Positions 17,274 through 26,395 of a stretch of 55,940 nt of DNA are shown here, in pieces. Below the pieces are notes generated by a model that was given only the letters and a program-made list of their open reading frames with translations, ran no database searches and was not told the DNA's origin. This DNA is from Kurthia massiliensis (GTDB lineage Bacteria; Bacillota; Bacilli; Bacillales_A; Planococcaceae): positions 17,566-73,505 of the forward strand of contig NZ_HE610996.1 in assembly GCF_000285555.1 (NCBI RefSeq), given 5' to 3'. Each line of letters opens with the position of its first letter. Position 1 is the stretch's first letter. A program made the translations under genes and the position numbers.

Positions 17274-20200
17274 GAATCATCTTTCCTTTCTGCTGTAAAA
17301 ACTGGGCTAAATGTTGACCAATTGTACGAATTGGTACGGGTTGACACATATCTTTATGACGGCAAGCGACTTCTTCTATATGAAGCGTCCCAACATACGG
17401 TTGCCAAATCATCGGATCGACTTTTTCAAACCACTCAGGTAAAATCGTTGATTGGTAAAACATCACTTCCGCTTCACAGCGACGTGGCTCGTGCGCACGT
17501 AATAACGTGATGGAATTCATATACGTTTTCAACAAACGTTGTAACGTATCGACCGAAAGACTTGCCAATGCGCTGCCTTCTCTTTTCAATAACGCGATGA
17601 CATTGTCAAGGGTCATCTCCCCTTCTATAAGTTCTACATCTAACCCACCGAGTGCTAATAACGCTTCGACAGCCTCTTCTTCTAATGTTTGGTCACCTAG
17701 TTGATGATGCACTGGATAAGCATCTAAAATAATGAGCGTCACACATTCATGTGCTGCCTCTAATTGGCATGCCATTTCTTGTACGACATTTCCTCCGAGT
17801 GACCAACCGAGTAACGTATACGGTCCTTTCGGTTGAACATTGCGTAAAGCATCAACATAACCTTTCGCCATTTCTGTTAATGTGTTCGGTCTCGTTACCT
17901 CTTCGGCGATGCCGACTGCTTGTAAGCCATATAAAGCTTGTTCGGGTGCTAAATGTTGCATAAAGCCGGCATAACACCAGCTCAAACCACCAGCAGGATG
18001 CACACAAAATAGCGGCTGTTCAGATGCGGTTGGACGCAATGGAAGTAAAGTTTGCAATGAATGTTGTTCATCAAACGTCGTTAAATTGGCGCAAATTTTT
18101 GACACGCTCGGTGCTTCAAATAAATGCCCGATTGATAACGTCACATCAAACGTTTGTTTAATTTTCGTCATCAGCTGAACCGCTAATAATGAATGCCCAC
18201 CGACTTCAAAAAATGAATCGTGAATACCAAGCGCATCATTTTGTAATGTTTCTCTAAACAGTTGTAACATTACCTCTTCTGTCGGATTCGTCGGATGATC
18301 TTCTGAAGTCGCAAATTGCGGCTGTGGCAATGCTTTTACGTCTAATTTGCCATTCGGTGTTAATGGCATTTCTTCTAGTGCAACATATGCATTTGGCATC
18401 ATATAATTCGGAAGGAGCGTAGCCAAATGTTTGGTTGCTTGTTGCACGTCCCATTCATCAGCAACGACATACGCAATCATTCGCACGTCATCGTCACTAT
18501 ATTGCTTCGTCACTGCAATTGCTTCATGTACGTATGGTAATTGCAATAAAGCACTTTCGATTTCATCAAGTTCAATACGGAAACCACGAATTTTCACTTG
18601 ATGATCAATCCGACCGATATATGCCAAGTTTCCATCTGTCGTCCATTTCGCTAAATCACCTGTACGATACATTCGAGAACCGTCTTGTTTAAATGGATTT
18701 GCAATAAAACGCTCTGCTGTCAGTGCAGGTCTACCTAAATAGCCATGCGCAAGTCCATCGCCCGCTACGTACATCTCTCCGATGACCCCTGCAGGTACTG
18801 GACGTAGCGCTGCATCTAGTACGTAAATTTCTAAATCAGGAATAGCTTCTCCAATTAAACTAGCCTGTTTTTGTTGAACGATATCGCGATTCAAACGTTG
18901 ATAAGAGACGTGCACCGTCGTTTCTGTAATACCATACATATTAACGAGCGTCGTCGTTTCACCGTATTTGTCATACCATGGGCGAATACGTTCAAAACTT
19001 AATGCTTCGCCACCGAAAATAATATAGCGAAGTTGCAAACGTCTTGACGCTGTCGCATCTGCTATCAGTAATTGATAAAAAGCAGATGGCGTTTGATTCA
19101 ATACGGTGACGTTTTCCGATATGAGTAATGCATGAAATTCACTCGGTGTACGACTCACCTCATATGGCACAATAACAAGTTTCCCACCTGTTAATAATGC
19201 ACCCCAAATTTCCCAAATCGAGAAATCAAACGCATACGAATGGAAGAACGTCCAGCAATCATTTTCATTAAATTGATACCAATGTGCCGTCGCATCTAAC
19301 AACCGTAAAACATTGCTATGTGGAATGACAACGCCTTTCGGTTTCCCTGTAGAACCCGACGTATAAATAATGTATGCCGGATCTTCTGGCACGACACATT
19401 TATCAAGGTTCGTCGCCATGTATTGCGCATATGGAATATCATCTAAAGCGATTTGTTGTGCTGTTGGAGTCGTTTCAACAATCGTCAATATAGGCTTTGC
19501 ACTTTGTAAAATATACGCCACACGTTCTTCCGGATATTGCGGATCAATTGGTACGTATGTCGCCCCTACTTTTAATATCGCTAATAATGAAACGAGCATA
19601 TCGTACTGACGTGATAACACTAACGCCACATGATCATGACGCTCGACACCTTGTGCTTCTAAATGACGTGCTAACTGATTGGCGCGCTCATTTAATGCAG
19701 CATACGTATAACGTTTTTCGCCATCAACGATTGCGATACGGCTAGCATGTTTCATCGCTATCGCTTCAAAGCGTTCTACAATCGTCATTGGTGTAAATTG
19801 AGCAGGCTGCGGAGTAGATTGTGTACGTAACGCTTCATATTCTCCGCTTAACAATAACGATACGTCTTCAATGCGTTGCGCTCCGTTTTGCATTTGTTGT
19901 ATCACTTGTTCAAATCGTGCCATTAATTGCACGATAATTTTTTTACTAAATTTTGATGGGTCATATGATGTTAGCATTTTTAACGTTTGTGCATCGTTCA
20001 TTACTTCCACTGCTAATGATACTTTTGACGTCGCTGTCGGCATTAATCGTACGGGTAATGTACGACCGTCTAACGTCAACGTTAATTCCGGGTTATTTTG
20101 CATCGTCATCATGACGTCGAATAACGGATTTTTCGCTGATGTACGGTCTGGATTCACACGTTCAACGACACGGTCAAACGGAACAAAGTCATATGCATAC

Positions 20201-23200
20201 GCTTTTTCGTTCATTTGATGCGTCGCTGTGATCGCTTCTACAATCGTCTCGCCCGGTGTAAATTGATAACGATACACAACTGTATTCATCATTAATCCAA
20301 TCATTTGTTGCAATGGCGCAATCGGACGCCCATTCGTTGGTGAGCCAATCGTAATGTCATCGCCTGCGCCCATTTTATGCAGTACGATACTAAACGCCGT
20401 TTGCAATACCGTATAAAGACTGACACCTTGTGCTTGCGCAATACGTTGTAACGTATGGAATGTTTCAGGCTTTAACGTATACCATTCATAATCTCCTGCT
20501 ACTTCTGTAGATGATGCTTCAACCGGTAGCGTGATTTCTGTCGGTACATCTTTTAATTGTTGTCCCCAATAATCTAATCCTTTAGTTGCATATGACGTTT
20601 CTAATAATTTGCGTTGCCATTCTACATACGAGGCGTACGATAATGGTGTTGTACGTGGTTTTAACTGCTCATACGCAAAGGCCAAATCTTTTAAAAATAC
20701 CGATAAGCCATAGCCATCAATCGCAATGTGATGCCACAAAAATTGAATCGTATCGTCGTAAACAAATACTTTTACACTTAATTCCGTCGCTAAATCAAAT
20801 AACGTATGCGCATCATCGTCAATGTTTTCTCGTGATGAATGAATGATTGGTATTTGTTGATCCGTATAGCGTTGCATCGGCACACCATCTACTAGTTCAT
20901 ATACCGTACGTAAAATCGGATGTTGCTGTTGTAAAATGGCGAGTGCTTGCACTAATCGCGCTTCATCTAAAGACACGTTTTCAATAATGAGTGGAATGTT
21001 GTACGTAGCAGATGGCTGTGTATGTTGCATAAACCACATCCCTTTTTGCGTCGCACTTAACGGTACGTACGCAGATGAAGGTACTTGTTCAAGGACCGGC
21101 CAAATTGCTGTAGATTGTGCGTCATCGATTGCTTTTGCCAACGTGCGAACAGTCGGTGCCGCAAAAATCGTAGCGATCGTAATATCGCAACGCCAAATGT
21201 CACGGATGCGCATCATTAACGCTGTCGCTAATAATGAATGACCTCCTAAACGGAAGAAATGACTATCCGCGTCAACTGCTGACAAATTTAATATTTCTTC
21301 ATATAGCTTTGCTAGTTGAACTTCTGTTTTTGTAGATAAGGCGGCGCCTGCTGTCGATAATGCAGGCATCGGTAATGCTTTACGGTCGATTTTGCCGTTG
21401 TTTGTCATCGGCCATTTATCCATCGCTACCCAATATGTCGGAATCATATACGCTGGCAACGTTTTTTCTAATAGCATCGTATACTTATCTACATCAATTG
21501 CATGAGCACTCATAACATACGCGACGAGTTGATCAGTATCGTTTATTTTTTGTGCGAGCACAAGCGCTTCTTGAACCCCTTGTATAGCAGTCAGTGCACG
21601 TTCAATTTCTTGCAATTCAATGCGGAATCCACGAATTTTCACTTGGAAATCCGTACGACCGATATAATGTAATTGCCCATCCACCATTTTCACAACGTCA
21701 CCCGTTTGGTACATACGTGTGCCATCATTCGTAAATGGATTCGCAATGAAACGCGATGCGGTTAATGCTGGTCGATTGTCGTATCCTTGTGCTACACCCG
21801 CGCCTGCAATATATAAATGTCCTTCCGTCCCCGGCAGTACAGGTTGTAAATCATCGTCTAAAATATAAATAGCTGTTTGAGCAATCGGTTGGCCAAGTGT
21901 AATCGCTGCAGCTTCTTTAATCGGTGCAACCGTTGACCAAATTGTCGTCTCTGTTGGACCATACATATTAAATACCAATTGTGTGTGCGCCAACATTTTC
22001 TGTGCTAATCGTTCTGGTAATGCTTCACCGCCAACGAGCGCGACAACGTTATGTAGCGATGCCGGCATGTAATCGACAAGCATTTTCCATAAACTCGGTG
22101 TTGCTTGAATCATGTTGATATGATATTGATCGATGAGCATTTTTAACGCAAGTGGGTCGTGCACTTGTGATGCGGTCGACAACACTACTTTACCGCCAAC
22201 TGTTAACGGTAAAAAACACTCTAACATCGAAATATCAAAGGCATTTGTCGTTACTGCTAGTAGCGACGTTGCATCAGATACTGGCAATACATCTTGCATA
22301 CCGATTAAAAAGTTTGATAGCTGCGCGCGTCCGACAACGACGCCTTTCGGATTTCCTGTAGAACCAGACGTATAAATTTTGTAAGCGATATCCGATGCTA
22401 CAAGCGCCACATCTTCATAGCGAGGACTATGTTGCCACGGTGATGACGTCACATCTAACTGTGGAACATTTAAGGCGACGTCACCTTCACAAAGTAACAC
22501 TTTCGCCTGTGCATCTTGTACGATGTATTGAATACGTTCGAGTGGATATACAGGATCAAGTGGAATATAAGTTGCACGAATTTTCAGAACTGCAATCATA
22601 CAAGCGATCAATTTTGGCGTTCTCGGTAAATAAAGTGCGACATCATCTCCTGGTTGCACGCCTTGTTGGCATAGCCAATAAGCAATCCGATCACTTTCCT
22701 CATCTAATTGCGCATAAGTAACCGCATACTGTTCAGATTGAATCGCAATTTTTTCTGGATACTTGCGGACTTGTCGGTGGATTTGTGTAAGGATATCCGG
22801 TTGTGATACGAACGGTGCAAGTGCCATTACATCGGTTTGTAAATAACGATATAATGGCATCTGTTGTTCATGTAAAATGGTTGTGTAATAAGATAACCAC
22901 ATCGATAATGTCTGTTCATCATAAATCGCACTATTCCCTAGTAATTCACAACGCATGCCATTCGCTGTTGCAAATACATTGAATGATAAATCATCAATGA
23001 CACCGATTGATAATTTATGCGTTTCAGCTTGCGCACAACCGAATGTTAATACTTCATAAAATGGCATAAAATTAAATTGTCCTGTACAAATACGTTCATC
23101 ATAAGCAAATCCCGCATCCCGACGAATATGTTCAAAACGATATAAACTATGTTGTTTAATACGTGCTTCTTCACGTTGAATTAATTTTGCTACATCAATT

Positions 23201-24075
23201 AACGTCATCGTTGGCGATAGTTCAATTTGTAGTGGCACCGTATTCATTTGTAAACAAGGCACCGTCGCAGCGGCGTGACCGAAGCGATTCATAAACGGCA
23301 CATTGATCACAACCGATGTTTTATGCGTCACTTTATACGTTAAACAAGCAAAAGCGGCCATCAAATAATGCTGGGGCATTAATTTTTCAGCAAAACTTCG
23401 TTGTTGCCATCGTTGAACATCTTCTGCTTTAAAATCCGTCACTGCTTGATGAACATGGCCATCCAATGTAACCGGTCGTTGAGAAAATGTCGCCAATTCA
23501 TCGTCTAATCGTAAATATTGTTGCCAAAATTGTTTGTCTTGCGCATATTGTTCATGCTTTGTATAAGCTAATTGCTCGGCGACAACGCGTTCATAGTCAC
23601 CGAAGACACTTAACAACTCTCGCTCTTCTAACAATGCTTCATATTGTTGCGCCGCGGCGCGATAAATCAACTGATAACCAAAGGCATCAATCGCTATATG
23701 ATGTACTTTGAAAAAGAAATGAACGTCATGTGTGTTGTCGTTACATACGAACGCCGCTTCGAACAATATCCCATTCTCAATATGTAATGGCGCTGTTAAA
23801 CGTTGTTTCATCCAAGCAATGGCATCCGTCGTATGAATGACTGGAATATGTATGTCACGAGGGACCGTTTGCTGATACACCTTTCCGTCTCGTTCAACGA
23901 ATTGCTGTTGTAATGACTCAACTTGGGTCAATGTTTTCTCAAAAGCTAATCGTAAGACACCTAATTGTATGTCTCCTTTAAATGTCACATATTCTGCTGT
24001 TATAAAATTTGTATGCTCCGGATTTAATTGGTGTGCATACCACATCGTTTGTTGTGCATCTGTTAGTAGTTGCAT
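17266..24075 (-). CDS. dhbF: Bacillibactin-type NRPS, C-A(Gly)-T-C-A(Thr)-T-TE
   Basis: A 2269-aa two-module synthetase that would join 2,3-dihydroxybenzoate, glycine and threonine, then trimerise and cyclise. Order: C1 (about 1-430; HHIAIDA near 124), A1 (440-900; YTSGSTGNPKG near 567), carrier (LGGHSL near 942), C2 (HHIAIDG near 1113), A2 (YTSGSTGKPKG near 1570), carrier (GGHSLL near 1957) and thioesterase (GWSLGG near 2089). Reading the substrate-pocket residues by alignment gives D-I-L-Q-L-G-M-I-W for A1, the glycine type, and D-F-W-N-I-G-M-V-H for A2, the known threonine code. Both carrier serines and the TE serine are present. I start at the ATG 6 nt after AGGAGCG; an in-frame ATG 36 nt upstream lies close to the ArCP stop. 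The product should therefore be bacillibactin or a very close relative. Confidence 0.95.
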   Translation of the reverse strand: MQLLTDAQQTMWYAHQLNPEHTNFITAEYVTFKGDIQLGVLRLAFEKTLTQVESLQQQFVERDGKVYQQTVPRDIHIPVIHTTDAIAWMKQRLTAPLHIENGILFEAAFVCNDNTHDVHFFFKVHHIAIDAFGYQLIYRAAAQQYEALLEERELLSVFGDYERVVAEQLAYTKHEQYAQDKQFWQQYLRLDDELATFSQRPVTLDGHVHQAVTDFKAEDVQRWQQRSFAEKLMPQHYLMAAFACLTYKVTHKTSVVINVPFMNRFGHAAATVPCLQMNTVPLQIELSPTMTLIDVAKLIQREEARIKQHSLYRFEHIRRDAGFAYDERICTGQFNFMPFYEVLTFGCAQAETHKLSIGVIDDLSFNVFATANGMRCELLGNSAIYDEQTLSMWLSYYTTILHEQQMPLYRYLQTDVMALAPFVSQPDILTQIHRQVRKYPEKIAIQSEQYAVTYAQLDEESDRIAYWLCQQGVQPGDDVALYLPRTPKLIACMIAVLKIRATYIPLDPVYPLERIQYIVQDAQAKVLLCEGDVALNVPQLDVTSSPWQHSPRYEDVALVASDIAYKIYTSGSTGNPKGVVVGRAQLSNFLIGMQDVLPVSDATSLLAVTTNAFDISMLECFLPLTVGGKVVLSTASQVHDPLALKMLIDQYHINMIQATPSLWKMLVDYMPASLHNVVALVGGEALPERLAQKMLAHTQLVFNMYGPTETTIWSTVAPIKEAAAITLGQPIAQTAIYILDDDLQPVLPGTEGHLYIAGAGVAQGYDNRPALTASRFIANPFTNDGTRMYQTGDVVKMVDGQLHYIGRTDFQVKIRGFRIELQEIERALTAIQGVQEALVLAQKINDTDQLVAYVMSAHAIDVDKYTMLLEKTLPAYMIPTYWVAMDKWPMTNNGKIDRKALPMPALSTAGAALSTKTEVQLAKLYEEILNLSAVDADSHFFRLGGHSLLATALMMRIRDIWRCDITIATIFAAPTVRTLAKAIDDAQSTAIWPVLEQVPSSAYVPLSATQKGMWFMQHTQPSATYNIPLIIENVSLDEARLVQALAILQQQHPILRTVYELVDGVPMQRYTDQQIPIIHSSRENIDDDAHTLFDLATELSVKVFVYDDTIQFLWHHIAIDGYGLSVFLKDLAFAYEQLKPRTTPLSYASYVEWQRKLLETSYATKGLDYWGQQLKDVPTEITLPVEASSTEVAGDYEWYTLKPETFHTLQRIAQAQGVSLYTVLQTAFSIVLHKMGAGDDITIGSPTNGRPIAPLQQMIGLMMNTVVYRYQFTPGETIVEAITATHQMNEKAYAYDFVPFDRVVERVNPDRTSAKNPLFDVMMTMQNNPELTLTLDGRTLPVRLMPTATSKVSLAVEVMNDAQTLKMLTSYDPSKFSKKIIVQLMARFEQVIQQMQNGAQRIEDVSLLLSGEYEALRTQSTPQPAQFTPMTIVERFEAIAMKHASRIAIVDGEKRYTYAALNERANQLARHLEAQGVERHDHVALVLSRQYDMLVSLLAILKVGATYVPIDPQYPEERVAYILQSAKPILTIVETTPTAQQIALDDIPYAQYMATNLDKCVVPEDPAYIIYTSGSTGKPKGVVIPHSNVLRLLDATAHWYQFNENDCWTFFHSYAFDFSIWEIWGALLTGGKLVIVPYEVSRTPSEFHALLISENVTVLNQTPSAFYQLLIADATASRRLQLRYIIFGGEALSFERIRPWYDKYGETTTLVNMYGITETTVHVSYQRLNRDIVQQKQASLIGEAIPDLEIYVLDAALRPVPAGVIGEMYVAGDGLAHGYLGRPALTAERFIANPFKQDGSRMYRTGDLAKWTTDGNLAYIGRIDHQVKIRGFRIELDEIESALLQLPYVHEAIAVTKQYSDDDVRMIAYVVADEWDVQQATKHLATLLPNYMMPNAYVALEEMPLTPNGKLDVKALPQPQFATSEDHPTNPTEEVMLQLFRETLQNDALGIHDSFFEVGGHSLLAVQLMTKIKQTFDVTLSIGHLFEAPSVSKICANLTTFDEQHSLQTLLPLRPTASEQPLFCVHPAGGLSWCYAGFMQHLAPEQALYGLQAVGIAEEVTRPNTLTEMAKGYVDALRNVQPKGPYTLLGWSLGGNVVQEMACQLEAAHECVTLIILDAYPVHHQLGDQTLEEEAVEALLALGGLDVELIEGEMTLDNVIALLKREGSALASLSVDTLQRLLKTYMNSITLLRAHEPRRCEAEVMFYQSTILPEWFEKVDPMIWQPYVGTLHIEEVACRHKDMCQPVPIRTIGQHLAQFLQQKGKMIHV

Positions 24076-24086
24076 ATGATTCGCTC

Positions 24087-24302
24087 CTATTTCACGACGC
24101 ATGCAAGCCATTCTGCAAGCGTCGGTTTTTGAACAAGTTCCATAAACGTGACGTTACTTCCTTGGGCACGGAAAGCTTCAACAGCCATCATCATTCGCAT
24201 TGAATCCATCCCAACGTAGTGAAGCGGTTCATCGTGTGGTATTTGTTGAATATCACCATCTACGTATTCATTCATAATCATTAAAAATTGTTGTTCACTC
24301 AT
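24087..24302 (-). CDS. Stand-alone aryl carrier protein
   Basis: A 71-aa acyl-carrier-like protein with the phosphopantetheine site GMDSMR (Ser in the middle) after DEPLHYV, and helices typical of a carrier domain. It lies between dhbE, which activates dihydroxybenzoate, and dhbF, whose first condensation domain needs an aryl-loaded carrier. In EntB/DhbB this domain is fused to isochorismatase; here the isochorismatase lacks it, so this gene most likely supplies the missing function. It starts a few bases after the dhbE stop, with GTAGGGGTG as ribosome binding site. AsbD of petrobactin synthesis is a known example of a free aryl carrier. Confidence 0.9.
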   Translation of the reverse strand: MSEQQFLMIMNEYVDGDIQQIPHDEPLHYVGMDSMRMMMAVEAFRAQGSNVTFMELVQKPTLAEWLACVVK

Positions 24303-24305
24303 TTT

Positions 24306-25910
24306 TTACACCCCTACTATTTGTTCGATTTTTTGACGTAATGCTTTTTTATTTACTTTTCCTAATGCTGTTTGTGGGAAAGCGTCGATCCATTCGATAC
24401 GGTCTGGTATTTTATACGTAGCGATTCCACGATGAGCAAGAAAGTCGATTAATGCTTTCTTATCAACGGCTTGATGCTTCACAATAAAAGCACACGTTTT
24501 TTCCCCTAAAAAGCGATCAGGCATCGCGACGATTGCTGCATCTTTTACAGCCGGATGCGCTAATAAATGATTTTCAATTTCTTCTGCGGCAATTTTCTCT
24601 CCACCACGATTCACTTGATCTTTATCGCGACCTGTCACTGTAATATAGCCATCTTCATCGACTGAGACGATATCGCCTGTTCGATAAAATCCATCTGCGG
24701 TAAAAGATTTCGCGTTATGCGTTGGTGCCTTGTAATAGCCTTGAATTGTATACGGTCCGCGCGTGAGTAAAAAACCTGACGTCCCAATCGGTACTTCGCG
24801 GTCTTCTTCATCGACGACTTTAATTTCATCGAATGGTGATAATGGCTTTCCTTGCGTCGTCACGATTCTTTCGATTGGGTCATCTAGTCTCGTGTAATTC
24901 ACGAGTCCTTCTGCCATCCCAAACACTTGCTGTAATCGACAACCGAACGATGGCTCAATTTGCTTCGCTACTTCTACACTTAATTTCGCCCCACCAACGA
25001 GCATTACACGTAAGCTCGATAAATCATCAGTGCGCATTTTTTTAGCAAATAACCAATGAATTGCAATCGGTGGTACGAGTGCAACCATCGTAATACGCTC
25101 TTGAGCAATTAACGGAAACGCTTCGTCTGGGCTCGCTGTTTGACTCATTACAATCGTTCCACCTGCGTATATGACACCTAGTATCCCCGGTGAACTCATC
25201 GGATAATTGTGGGCAACCGGTAATACGACTAAAAAATTTGTATCAGCTGTCACGCGACAAATTTCATTACTTTTTTTGAGCGTATATATGTATTCATCAT
25301 GTGTACGAGGAATAAGTTTAGAAAGACCCGTCGTACCTCCAGAAAGCTGTAAAAAAGCGACATCGCTGCTCGTTGCATCTATATGTGTATAGCACTGTTC
25401 GCTAAATAACGTATCATATGATGTAAATGTCGTTTCACCTACAACGATGACATGTTGTAGTGAAGCCACTTCTGCTTTCACACGATGCGCAATTGTTTCA
25501 TAATCAAATTGATCATACGTACGTTGCGTAATGTATGCTTTCGCCTCTGAAAATGCACAAAAATATTGAATTTCATTGTAACGATGCGCAGGCAACGCAA
25601 ATACTGGTAAAGCACCGATAATGAACAATGCAAAAATCGTTTCTACAAATGCAATCGTATTAGGCAACTGTACGACAACACGATCTTCTTTCTCGATGCC
25701 TAACGATTTCAAACCAGCCGCTAATTGCTGACTACGCTGCCATAACATTTCATATGTACATTGACGTGTTCCTTCTTTCACAGCAATGTGTTGTGGATGG
25801 CGTAGCGCTTGGTCTGCTAGCAATTGCGCTAATGTTTTCCCTTCCCAACAACCTTGCTCACGATAAAATGTTGCACGCGCTTCTGGCCATGGTGTAAAGC
25901 CTTCTAACAT
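24306..25910 (-). CDS. dhbE: 2,3-dihydroxybenzoate-AMP ligase
   Basis: A 534-aa adenylating enzyme that activates 2,3-dihydroxybenzoate with ATP and transfers it to the aryl carrier. The A3 motif is LQLSGGTTGLSKLIPRTHDE, as in DhbE/EntE. The aryl-acid pocket segment AHNYPMSSPGILG, the GMAEGL motif, YRTGDIV and the late GRDKDQVNRGGEKI with catalytic Lys in LGKVNKKAL are all present. The ATG is chosen because TTAGGAGG precedes it; the open frame runs 7 codons further up into the Fur box. It is the first gene of the operon, 4 nt before the carrier protein. Confidence 0.95.
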   Translation of the reverse strand: MLEGFTPWPEARATFYREQGCWEGKTLAQLLADQALRHPQHIAVKEGTRQCTYEMLWQRSQQLAAGLKSLGIEKEDRVVVQLPNTIAFVETIFALFIIGALPVFALPAHRYNEIQYFCAFSEAKAYITQRTYDQFDYETIAHRVKAEVASLQHVIVVGETTFTSYDTLFSEQCYTHIDATSSDVAFLQLSGGTTGLSKLIPRTHDEYIYTLKKSNEICRVTADTNFLVVLPVAHNYPMSSPGILGVIYAGGTIVMSQTASPDEAFPLIAQERITMVALVPPIAIHWLFAKKMRTDDLSSLRVMLVGGAKLSVEVAKQIEPSFGCRLQQVFGMAEGLVNYTRLDDPIERIVTTQGKPLSPFDEIKVVDEEDREVPIGTSGFLLTRGPYTIQGYYKAPTHNAKSFTADGFYRTGDIVSVDEDGYITVTGRDKDQVNRGGEKIAAEEIENHLLAHPAVKDAAIVAMPDRFLGEKTCAFIVKHQAVDKKALIDFLAHRGIATYKIPDRIEWIDAFPQTALGKVNKKALRQKIEQIVGV

Positions 25911-25931
25911 AGTATTACCTCCTAATTTCAT

Positions 25932-25992
25932 TGAGAATCATTTTCATTTGGGATTTGAACTCAGTATATGCCTCATTTTAGGAGGTGGTCAA
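25932..25992 (-). promoter_or_regulatory. Siderophore operon promoter with Fur box
   Basis: TTGACC (25987-25992) and TATACT (25963-25968) are separated by 18 nt. TGAGAATCATTTTCA (25932-25946) matches 13 of 15 positions of the 7-1-7 Fur consensus TGATAATNATTATCA. It lies about 10-25 nt after the expected transcription start and just upstream of the dhbE ribosome binding site. Iron-loaded Fur bound here would block transcription, so the whole operon should be switched on by iron lack. Confidence 0.88.
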
Positions 25993-26335
25993 TAAACTCT
26001 AATCGAAATCATACAAATTACTCAAAATGACTTTTTCTCCTTTTTCATCCTTTTCGTCATGACGAGCAATAGCGTAAAAAAATGTATAAACTAGCGCTTT
26101 CCAACATGCATGAGTATGCGATTTTACGACCTGTACATATGCAGACAATTACGTGGCTAGATATCAAAAATACGTTCCGATAAATATCCATTTTTATTTG
26201 TATAAAACATTGTCATATCAATGTTTTTTCGCACTTAAAAAAATTCAAAAGATAAATGTCCATATCGTAATTTAGAGTCTTTTGATATAAAAATTTGATA
26301 GCGAATCATTTATGTCATTTTTCCTTAAATCTCCA
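25993..26335. other. Gene-free stretch upstream of the siderophore operon
   Basis: No credible gene on either strand. I see a perfect 12-nt palindrome TCGTCATGACGA (26054-26065) and a small hairpin AAACATTG/CAATGTTT (26205-26226) followed by Ts on the plus strand, with no plus-strand gene before it. The stretch is AT-rich. No uptake gene (feu, besA type) is found here. Confidence 0.5.
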
Positions 26336-26340
26336 TATAA

Positions 26341-26390
26341 AAAGAAAAACCAATTTTTCTGGATCAAAATCATCAAGAAAAATTGGTTTC
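26341..26390 (-). terminator. Terminator after the WHH nuclease-like gene
   Basis: A 14-bp stem (AAACCAATTTTTCT with its complement) around a 15-nt loop, followed on the minus strand by TTTCTTTTTAT. It lies 5 nt after the stop codon. Confidence 0.8.
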
Positions 26391-26395
26391 TATTA

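Noticed and set aside
21100..21260. Long open frames on the plus strand opposite dhbF, odhA and cysW
   Set aside because: Shadows of strongly biased coding on the other strand; none has a ribosome binding site or recognisable domain.
26205..26229. Plus-strand hairpin with Ts at 26205-26229 as the end of another small RNA
   Set aside because: The stem is short (8 bp, AT-rich) and I find no convincing plus-strand promoter before it, unlike the 30434-30677 unit.
26284..26316. Possible second Fur box upstream of the dhb promoter
   Set aside because: GATAGCGAATCATTTATG fits the 7-1-7 consensus poorly and is more than 300 nt from the promoter.
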